From contig NZ_QGEH01000001.1 of the NCBI RefSeq assembly GCF_003258515.1, positions 2,046,001 through 2,110,000 on the forward strand: 64,000 nt of DNA, read 5' to 3'. Origin of the DNA: Marinobacter bohaiensis. Lineage in GTDB: Bacteria; Pseudomonadota; Gammaproteobacteria; Pseudomonadales; Oleiphilaceae. Of the stretch, positions 57,317 through 64,000 are shown one piece after another (the stretch's first letter is position 1; each line of letters opens with the position of its first letter). The translations under genes and the position numbers were made by a program. Under the pieces are notes generated by a model. The model was not told the DNA's origin, made no database searches, and was given only the letters and a program-made list of their open reading frames with translations.

Positions 57317-58698
57317 TGAGCCGACCGGAACCCCGCACCCAAGCTGCCTGCCCGGCGGTGTTTGTTGCCGCGCCGGCGTCCGGGCAGGGCAAGACCACCG
57401 TCACCTCGGCCCTGGCGCGGATGCTGCGCAACCAGGGCAAGGTGGTGCGCGTGTTCAAGACCGGCCCGGATTATCTGGATCCCCAGGTGCTGGCCCAGGC
57501 CTCCGGCCAGCCGGTGGAGCCGCTGGATCTGTGGATGGCCGGCGAGAACGACTGTCGCCAGCGCCTGTTCGAGGCGGCCTGTGAGGCGGACCTGATCCTG
57601 ATCGAAGGGGCCATGGGCCTGTTCGATGGCGAACCGTCCAGCGCCGACCTGGCCGCCCGCTTCGGGGTGCCGATGGTCATTGTCATGGACGTGAAGGGCA
57701 TGGCGCAGACCGCGGCGGCTCTGGTATCCGGTATCGCCGGTTTCCGCGACGACGTGACCATTGCCGGCCTGATCGCCAACGCCTGCGGTTCCCAGCGTCA
57801 CCGGGAACTGATCGAGGCGGCGCTGCCCGAGGCCGTGCCGCTGCTGGCCGCTGTACCCCGCAACGCCGACATGGCGCTGCCGGAGCGCCACCTGGGGCTG
57901 GTCCAGGCCGACGAAATCCGCGACGACCTGGAAAACCGATTCGAGGCTGGCGCCCAGGCACTCATGGCCGAAGGCCTGGCAGACAAACTGCTGGCCCTGC
58001 CGCCGGTGACGTTCGAGGTTTGTCGGACCCCCGAGGCGGAACCGCCGCGCAGCCTGGAAGGGCAGGTCATCGGCGTGGCCCGGGATGCCGCCTTCAGTTT
58101 TATCTACGAGGCCAACCTCGACGTGCTGAAGCGTATGGGCGCAGACATCCGCTTTTTCTCACCGGTCCATGACTGCGAGCTGCCCGATTGCGACGCGCTC
58201 TGGCTGCCGGGCGGCTACCCGGAACTCTACGGCCCGCAGCTGTCGGCGAACGAACCCATGAAGGCGGCCATCCGGGCTTTCTTCGAGGCGGACAAGCCGA
58301 TCCTCGCCGAGTGCGGCGGCCTGCTGTACTGCCTGGAAACGCTGACCGACTACGACGACGCCACCCACACCATGCTGGGCCTGCTGCCGGGTTCCGGCTG
58401 GATGCGCGGCCGCCGTGGCTGCCAGGGCATGCAAACCGCCGAGCTGCCGGAAGGCCCGGTGCGCGGCCACGCCCATCACCGCTCGGTATCCGAGGGTACG
58501 CCGGAGCCCATTGCCCACGGCCGGCGTCAGCGGCACCCGGCGCCGGGCGAGGCCATTTATCGCCAGCGCCGCCTGACCGCCACTTATCTGCATCTGTTTT
58601 TCCCGAACAATCCCGAGGCGATTGCCCGGCTGCTGGGTCCGGTCCGACCGGAGCCGAGCGAGGCGGCGCCCAACCTGGAGTCTGAATCATGCAACTGA
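57316..58698 (+). CDS. cobB: Cobyrinic acid a,c-diamide synthase (hydrogenobyrinic acid form)
   Basis: Amidates the a and c side chains of the corrin ring with glutamine and ATP, 460 residues. The ATPase domain has FVAAPASGQGKTTVTSALARML and FKTGPDYLDPQVLAQASG, the glutaminase domain has LWLPGGYPELYGPQLSAN, the nucleophile Cys in LAECGGLLYCLE, and a His near GHAHHRSVSEG. It resembles CobQ in architecture but not in details. In an aerobic pathway it acts before cobalt insertion. Stop overlaps cobW by 10 bases. Confidence 0.94.
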   Translation: MSRPEPRTQAACPAVFVAAPASGQGKTTVTSALARMLRNQGKVVRVFKTGPDYLDPQVLAQASGQPVEPLDLWMAGENDCRQRLFEAACEADLILIEGAMGLFDGEPSSADLAARFGVPMVIVMDVKGMAQTAAALVSGIAGFRDDVTIAGLIANACGSQRHRELIEAALPEAVPLLAAVPRNADMALPERHLGLVQADEIRDDLENRFEAGAQALMAEGLADKLLALPPVTFEVCRTPEAEPPRSLEGQVIGVARDAAFSFIYEANLDVLKRMGADIRFFSPVHDCELPDCDALWLPGGYPELYGPQLSANEPMKAAIRAFFEADKPILAECGGLLYCLETLTDYDDATHTMLGLLPGSGWMRGRRGCQGMQTAELPEGPVRGHAHHRSVSEGTPEPIAHGRRQRHPAPGEAIYRQRRLTATYLHLFFPNNPEAIARLLGPVRPEPSEAAPNLESESCN

Positions 58699-59789
58699 AC
58701 AAGATCCCCGCCACCGTCGTCACCGGTTTTCTCGGCAGCGGCAAGACCACGCTGCTGGCCAGCATCCTGCGCCAGGTCACCGGTAAGCGCATCGCCGTGA
58801 TCGTCAACGAATTCGGTGAACAGGACATCGACTCCAACCTGCTGCGCAGCTGCGCCCTGGACTGCGAAGACGCCCAGCCCGTGGAAGGCGACGACAGCGG
58901 CATCTACGAGCTGGCCAACGGCTGCATTTGCTGCACCGTGGAGGAGGAATTCCTGCCGGTGATGAAGAAACTGGTCGAGCGCCGCGACGACATCGACCAC
59001 ATCCTGATCGAGACCAGTGGCCTGGCACTGCCCAAGCCGCTGGTGCAGGCCTTCAACTGGCCGGAAGTGCGTCAGCACTGCACGGTGGACGCGATCATCA
59101 CGGTGGTCGATGGTCCTGCGGTCGCCGCCGGCCGTTACGCCAGCGACGAAGACAAAGTCGAGGCCCAGCGCCGCGCCGACGAGAATCTGGATCACGACCC
59201 CAGCCTGCGCGAGCTGCTGGACGACCAGCTGGGCGCTGCGGACCTGGTGCTGGTCAGCAAGACCGACCTGCTGGACGGCGCCGACCGGGAGCGCGTCGAA
59301 AGTCTGATCGCACAGCAAGTGCCGGAGGCGGTGAAGACCCTGTTCATCGACCAGGCCTCCCTGGCGCAGGACGCCGCCCAACTGGAAGCCCTGATGGGCA
59401 TCGGTGCCGCCAGCGAGGCGTCCATCGACGAGATCGACAATCATCACGATCGCTACCATGCCGAAGGCGCCCACCACGATCACGCCCACGACCACTTCGA
59501 CTCCTGCGTGATCACGCTCGGCGAGGTGAACCCCGAGGCCCTGGACACCGCGCTCCAGCAGATCCTGCGTGAGTATCCGATCTATCGCGCCAAGGGCTTC
59601 GCGGCCATCCCGGGTAAGCCGATGCGGCAGGTGGTGCAGGCGGTCGGCAAGCGCCTGGACAGCCATTTCGACCGGCTCTGGGCCCAGGATGAAACCCGTC
59701 AGACACAGCTGGTCATCATTGGCAAACACCTGGACCGGGATGCCCTGCAGCGCACCCTGGCCGGTGCCGAGAACGCCGCGACCGCCTGA
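58689..59789 (+). CDS. cobW: CobW-type GTPase metallochaperone
   Basis: A G3E-family GTPase, 366 residues, believed to load cobalt onto the chelatase. It has Walker A TGFLGSGKTTLLASIL (residues 11-26), the metal-binding motif GCICCTVEEEF (CxCC), the GTPase SKTDLL element, and a His-rich insert (HHDHAHDHF) in the second half, followed by the CobW_C domain. The His stretch is a second metal site. It overlaps cobB by 10 bases and cobN by one. Confidence 0.93.
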   Translation: MQLNKIPATVVTGFLGSGKTTLLASILRQVTGKRIAVIVNEFGEQDIDSNLLRSCALDCEDAQPVEGDDSGIYELANGCICCTVEEEFLPVMKKLVERRDDIDHILIETSGLALPKPLVQAFNWPEVRQHCTVDAIITVVDGPAVAAGRYASDEDKVEAQRRADENLDHDPSLRELLDDQLGAADLVLVSKTDLLDGADRERVESLIAQQVPEAVKTLFIDQASLAQDAAQLEALMGIGAASEASIDEIDNHHDRYHAEGAHHDHAHDHFDSCVITLGEVNPEALDTALQQILREYPIYRAKGFAAIPGKPMRQVVQAVGKRLDSHFDRLWAQDETRQTQLVIIGKHLDRDALQRTLAGAENAATA

Positions 59790-62700
59790 TGCACCTGTTC
59801 GCCGCCAAACCCGGAGGCTTTGTCGACGACGAGGGCATCGTCGATCTGGAGCAGAGCCCCGCGGACATCGTTATCCTCTCCGCCGCCGACAGCAGCCTGT
59901 CGGCGCTGGCGCAGGCGGTCGATCGCCTGGGCGACGGCTATCCGTCGGTGCGGTTGGCGAACTGGATGAACCTGGCCAAGCCGGCGGCCTACGACCTGTA
60001 TGAAGACCGGGTGCTGGAACAGGCACGCGTGGTGGTGGTGTCGCTGCTCGGTGGCAGCGGCTACTGGCAGTATGGGTTTGAACGATTGCAGGCCTGGGCG
60101 GTGGCCCAGCCGGGGCGCCACCTGATCGTGGTGCCCGGTTGCGATGCGCCGGACGATGCCTTGCTGGAGGCATCCACCGTCGCTTTCGACGACGCCCACC
60201 GTATCTGGCGTTTTCTGCGTGAGGGCGGAGTCGATAACGCCGAGCAGTTACTGCGTTTCGTGGGCGCCCACTGTTTTGCTCTGGCGCTGGAATGGCGCGA
60301 ACCGAGGGCCATTCCCCACGCGCTGCTCTACGCCCCGGGCGGCCAGGGCCAGGAAGCGACCCTCAGTGAATGGCGGGCACAGCATCGCGATCAGCGACCG
60401 GTCTGCCTGCTGGTGTTCTACCGGAGTCACCTGCAGGGCGCGAACACTCAGGTCATTGACGGCCTGATCCGGGCGCTGGCCGACGCGGGCCTGGACCCGT
60501 TGCCAGTTGCGGTGGCCTCGCTCAAGGAAGACACCTGTGTCGCCTTCGTCAATCACCTGATCGGGCAGACCGGCGCCGGCCTGGTGGTGAACACCACCGG
60601 CTTTTCCGTGAACCGCAGCCCGGACGACACCGACGCCCTGAGCAACCTTGACGCCGGCAGTTTGTTCGAGGGACGGCCCGTGGTGCTGCAGGCCATGCTC
60701 TCCAGCAGCACCGAGGAGGACTGGCTGGCGCAGAGCGGCGGCCTGCGCAGCCGCGACGTGGCGATGCAGGTGGTGCTGCCGGAAATGGACGGCCGCGTGA
60801 TTACCCGGGCCATCGGCTTCAAGGCCGAGGCCCACTACAGCGATCGCTGCCAGATGTCGGTGGTACGTCATGTGCTGCACCCGGAACGCGCCCGGTTCGT
60901 GGCGGCGCTGGCGTATCGTTTCTGTCACCTGCGGCGGACGCCGAATGCCGACAAGCGCCTGGCGCTGGTGCTGGCCAATTACCCTAATCGCGACGGTCGC
61001 ATCGGGAACGGCGTGGGGCTCGATACCCCCGCCTCGACGGTGCAGATCCTGCGCGCGCTGGCCTCCGCCGGTTATCCGGTCGACGGGATTCCCGACAACG
61101 GCGACGCGCTGATCGAGGCGCTCCAGGGCGCAGTCACCAACAACCGCGACGCCCTGGATCAGCGCCCCTGCTGGCAGAGCATTGGCATCGACGAGTACCT
61201 GGCCTGGTTCCGGACCTTGCCAGAGACCCTGCAAAGCTCGATCTGGCAACGCTGGGGCGCGCCCGAGTCCGATCCCAAATGCCGCCAGGGCCGACTGATG
61301 ATTGCCGGCATCCGCCTGGGCGACACGTTTGTCGGTATTCAGCCGGAACGGGATTTTATCGACGACCTGACCCAGACCTATCACGACACCGACCTGGTGC
61401 CGCCGCACAGCTACCTGGCGTTCTATTGCTGGCTGCGCGAGCACTATCAGGTCGATGCGGTGATCCACGTCGGCAAGCACGGCAACCTGGAGTGGCTGCC
61501 GGGCAAGAGCACCGCGCTGTCCGCCGACTGCTGGCCGGATGTGGCGCTGGGGCCGATGCCGCATTTCTACCCGTTCATCGTCAATGATCCGGGCGAGGGC
61601 GCCCAGGCCAAACGCCGCTCCCAGGCGGTGATCATCGACCACCTGATGCCGCCGCTGGCGCGGGCTGAACTCTACGGCGCCATGGCTGAACTGGAAGGGC
61701 TGACCGACGAGTACTACCAGGCCCTGGGCATGGACCCGCGCCGGGAGGACCTGCTGCGCCGCGAGATCGTGGGGCACCTGCGGGCCACGGGCATCGACCG
61801 CGAGCTGGCGCAGGACATCGACACCCAGTGCGACGACGCCCTGCTCAACGAGCTGGACACCTACCTGTGCGACATCAAGGAAGCGCAGATCCGCCACGGC
61901 CTGCACGTTCTGGGCACGCTGCCCGGTCCCGACAAGCTGGCGGGTACGCTGCTGGCCATCCTGCGTCTGCCACGGGGCGAGACGCCCGCGTATCGCGGCT
62001 TCCTGCACAACCTGGTGGCGGATCTCGGGCTGTCGACGGGCGACAGTCCGTTCGATCCGCTGGCCGCCGACGCCTCGCCCTGGACGGGGCCGCGTCCTGA
62101 CATCCTGGCGGATCTGGATGCGTCCCCGTGGCGCACCGGGGCCGATACCCGCGAACGCCTGGAATGGCTCGGGGAACGATTGATCGCCGATTACGTGCTG
62201 GAGCCCGGCCCGCTGGAGGCACTGGCCCGCGACCTGCCGGACACCGCCGAGCAATGCCGTTACGCTCGCGACACGGTCTGGCAGGCGATCCAGCGCAGTG
62301 CGGAACTGGAAATCCAGTCGCTGCTGGACGGCCTGTCCGGCGTTTTCGTGCCGCCGGGCCCGAGTGGCGCGCCCAGTCGCGGCCGGCTCGACACGCTGCC
62401 CACCGGGCGCAATTTCTTCACGGTCGACAATCGCTCGATCCCGTCACCGGCGGCCTGGCGGCTGGGTGAGAAGTCCGCCCAGGCGTTCGTCGAGCGCTAC
62501 CTGCAGGACAACGGCGACTTTCCGCGCCGCCTGGGGCTGTCGATCTGGGGCACGGCCACCATGCGCACCGGCGGCGACGACATCGCCCAGGCCCTGGCGC
62601 TGATGGGCGTACGGCCGGTCTGGTCGCTGGGCTCCCAGCGGGTGATCGATGTGGAAGTGATCCCCACCATGCTGTTGCAGCGCCCCCGGGTGGACGTGAC

Positions 62701-63640
62701 GCTGCGGGTGTCCGGTTTCTTCCGCGACGCCTTTCCCAACGTCATTCGCCTGTTCGACGCCGCCGTGCGCGCCGTGGCCGACTACGAGGAGCCGGGAGAG
62801 GACAACACTGTGCGCCGGGCCATACAGGACCGGCAAGTCGAACTCCAGGGCCAGGGCATGGCCCCGGACGAGGCGTTCCGCCAGGCCAGCTACCGCGTGT
62901 TCGGCAGCAGGCCGGGCGACTACGGCACCGGCCTCAACCGCCTGATCGACGGTCGTCAGTGGGACAGCGCCGACGATCTGGCCGAGGCCTACGTCAAGGC
63001 CGGCGCCTACGCCTACGGCCAGTCCGACGAAGCCGGCGTCGCCGCGCGGGACGCCTTCGAGCACCAGCTCGGTGGCTTGCAGGCGGTGATGCAGAACCAG
63101 GACAACCGCGAGCACGACATTCTCGACTCGAATACCTATTACGCTTTCCAGGGCGGCATGGCCAACGCCAGTCGCGCCCTGGGCGGCGAGGCGCCCGCGA
63201 TCTACCACGCCGACCACGCCAACCCGGCGAACCCGCGCATCCGCACATTGAACGAAGAACTCAACCGGGTGATCCGTTCGCGGGTGCTCAATCCCAAGTG
63301 GATCAACGCCATGCGCGAACACGGCTACAAGGGTGCGTTCGAAATGGCGGCAACGGTGGATTACCTGTTCGCCTACGACGCCACCACCGATCTGGTGGCC
63401 GATTACCAGTATGCCCAGGTCACCGATGCGCTGGTGCTGGACCCGGACAACCAGCGCTTCCTGCGCGATCACAATGCATCGGCGCTGGAGGAAATGGCCG
63501 AACGGCTGCTGGAAGCCACGCAGCGTGGTTTGTGGCAAGAGCCGGGGGAGCACGCCGAGAGACTGCAGGATCTGCTGCTGGAAATCGACGAATCCAAGGA
63601 AGGTGCCACAGCACCGGAGGCCGCGGGTCATGGTGGCTGA
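59789..63640 (+). CDS. cobN: Cobaltochelatase large subunit CobN
   Basis: The ring- and cobalt-binding subunit of the aerobic ATP-dependent chelatase, 1283 residues (typical about 1270). Visible motifs include RIGNGVGLDTPASTVQILRA (around residue 405), ERDFIDDLTQTYHDTDLVPPH, VDAVIHVGKHGNLEWLPGKS (around residue 555), and the C-terminal NRVIRSRVLNPKWINAMREHGYKGAFEM. The chelatase motors expected with it are CobS and CobT; instead the ChlID-type gene at 55.0 kb is present. It shares a base with cobW and overlaps cobG by 11. Confidence 0.95.
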   Translation: MHLFAAKPGGFVDDEGIVDLEQSPADIVILSAADSSLSALAQAVDRLGDGYPSVRLANWMNLAKPAAYDLYEDRVLEQARVVVVSLLGGSGYWQYGFERLQAWAVAQPGRHLIVVPGCDAPDDALLEASTVAFDDAHRIWRFLREGGVDNAEQLLRFVGAHCFALALEWREPRAIPHALLYAPGGQGQEATLSEWRAQHRDQRPVCLLVFYRSHLQGANTQVIDGLIRALADAGLDPLPVAVASLKEDTCVAFVNHLIGQTGAGLVVNTTGFSVNRSPDDTDALSNLDAGSLFEGRPVVLQAMLSSSTEEDWLAQSGGLRSRDVAMQVVLPEMDGRVITRAIGFKAEAHYSDRCQMSVVRHVLHPERARFVAALAYRFCHLRRTPNADKRLALVLANYPNRDGRIGNGVGLDTPASTVQILRALASAGYPVDGIPDNGDALIEALQGAVTNNRDALDQRPCWQSIGIDEYLAWFRTLPETLQSSIWQRWGAPESDPKCRQGRLMIAGIRLGDTFVGIQPERDFIDDLTQTYHDTDLVPPHSYLAFYCWLREHYQVDAVIHVGKHGNLEWLPGKSTALSADCWPDVALGPMPHFYPFIVNDPGEGAQAKRRSQAVIIDHLMPPLARAELYGAMAELEGLTDEYYQALGMDPRREDLLRREIVGHLRATGIDRELAQDIDTQCDDALLNELDTYLCDIKEAQIRHGLHVLGTLPGPDKLAGTLLAILRLPRGETPAYRGFLHNLVADLGLSTGDSPFDPLAADASPWTGPRPDILADLDASPWRTGADTRERLEWLGERLIADYVLEPGPLEALARDLPDTAEQCRYARDTVWQAIQRSAELEIQSLLDGLSGVFVPPGPSGAPSRGRLDTLPTGRNFFTVDNRSIPSPAAWRLGEKSAQAFVERYLQDNGDFPRRLGLSIWGTATMRTGGDDIAQALALMGVRPVWSLGSQRVIDVEVIPTMLLQRPRVDVTLRVSGFFRDAFPNVIRLFDAAVRAVADYEEPGEDNTVRRAIQDRQVELQGQGMAPDEAFRQASYRVFGSRPGDYGTGLNRLIDGRQWDSADDLAEAYVKAGAYAYGQSDEAGVAARDAFEHQLGGLQAVMQNQDNREHDILDSNTYYAFQGGMANASRALGGEAPAIYHADHANPANPRIRTLNEELNRVIRSRVLNPKWINAMREHGYKGAFEMAATVDYLFAYDATTDLVADYQYAQVTDALVLDPDNQRFLRDHNASALEEMAERLLEATQRGLWQEPGEHAERLQDLLLEIDESKEGATAPEAAGHGG

Positions 63641-64000
63641 GGCACGCATCAAGGGCTGGTGCCCGGGGGGCTGGCGGCCGATGGCGTCCGGCGATGGCCT
63701 GCTGGTGCGAGTGCGGCCCTTCCACGGCCGGCTGACCCGAGACCAGGCGTTGGCGCTGTGTGACGCGGCGGACACCTACGGCTCCGGCCAGATCCAGTTG
63801 ACCAATCGCGCCAACCTGCAGCTGCGCGGCGTGTCCGAGTCGGACTGGCCGGCCTTGCTGGAGGCGCTGGCCGGGCATGAGCTGGTCGATCCGGATCAAG
63901 AGGCCGAGAGCCGCCGCAACCTGATCCTGGCGCCGGACTGGGAACCCGGCGACGACACGGATCGCGCCGGTGATGCGTTCATTGAACAGATGGCGAAGTT
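63630..64000 (+). CDS. cobG: Precorrin-3B synthase, 5' part (runs off the window)
   Basis: The first 123 codons of a gene starting with ATG inside the end of cobN. The translation begins with MVAEARIKGWCPGGWRPMASG and continues with LLVRVRPFHGRLT and IQLTNRANLQLRG, the sulfite-reductase-like ferredoxin half-domain of CobG. CobG is an oxygen-dependent, iron-sulfur monooxygenase forming precorrin-3B, the step that defines the aerobic route; the cluster Cys residues are beyond the window. Its presence next to cobN supports aerobic synthesis. Confidence 0.88.
   Translation, partial: MVAEARIKGWCPGGWRPMASGDGLLVRVRPFHGRLTRDQALALCDAADTYGSGQIQLTNRANLQLRGVSESDWPALLEALAGHELVDPDQEAESRRNLILAPDWEPGDDTDRAGDAFIEQMAK

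Noticed and set aside
60248-62254. A 668-codon minus-strand frame opposite cobN.
   Set aside because: cobN is intact on the plus strand, and the antisense product has no motif.

Overview
The window is high-GC, densely coded chromosomal DNA from an aerobic gammaproteobacterium. Gene order repeatedly matches blocks I know from Pseudomonas aeruginosa: accD-folC-dedD-cvpA-purF-metZ, ftsK-lolA-rarA-serS-cysG, fabI-yejFEBA-mltD-gloB-methyltransferase-rnhA-dnaQ, fimL, SCP2-sohB-yhdH-DUF934-cysI-DUF2970-metH-nfuA, and tusEBCD-BI-1-tRNA-Ser. The blocks are assembled in a different order, so I infer a marine relative such as Marinobacter rather than Pseudomonas itself. The genus is an inference. No transposase, integrase, CRISPR array, rRNA operon or phage gene was seen.

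Layout. 1-13.2 kb (+): end of accD, folC, dedD, cvpA, purF, metZ, ftsK, lolA, rarA, serS and a cysG with an unusual N-terminal domain. 13.2-17.0 kb: aroF (-), then a translationally coupled DUF1631/PilZ pair. 17.1-26.3 kb (-): fabI, a YejABEF-type peptide ABC transporter, the murein hydrolase mltD, and gloB. 26.5-31.4 kb (+): YafS-like methyltransferase, rnhA, dnaQ, fimL and a membrane protein. 31.5-41.6 kb: SCP2 protein, sohB, acryloyl-CoA reductase family protein, DUF934-cysI, two small membrane proteins, the B12-dependent methionine synthase metH, and nfuA. 41.8-46.1 kb: DUF445, a small repeat-bearing membrane protein, the tusDCB-tusE sulfur relay, a BI-1 protein and tRNA-Ser(UGA). 46.2-64 kb: a large cobalamin cluster.

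The cobalamin cluster has two parts. The first (46.2-53.7 kb) covers nucleotide-loop assembly and late ring amidation: cobS, cobU, cobC, cobT, cbiB, cobD, cobQ, bluB. The second (53.7 kb to the right edge) starts with a clear cobalamin riboswitch. It then runs cbtB, cbtA, a fused ChlI-ChlD protein, cobO, cobB, cobW, cobN and cobG with nearly every stop and start overlapping. CobN, CobG and BluB mark the oxygen-dependent route. The ring-methylation genes (cobI, J, M, F, K, L, H) are not in the window and probably lie beyond the right edge.

The most interesting signals are: (1) a CysG whose dehydrogenase/ferrochelatase domain has lost its catalytic Asp and most of its NAD motif while the uroporphyrinogen methyltransferase domain is intact, which would make it a precorrin-2 supplier for B12; (2) a cobaltochelatase built from CobN plus a one-chain ChlID motor, with no CobS/CobT chelatase subunits; (3) mutually exclusive hairpins between the riboswitch and the cbtB ribosome-binding site; and (4) several small or uncharacterised coupled genes (DUF1631/PilZ, a 35-residue membrane peptide, a protein with a four-residue repeat, and a possible broken frame after tusE).
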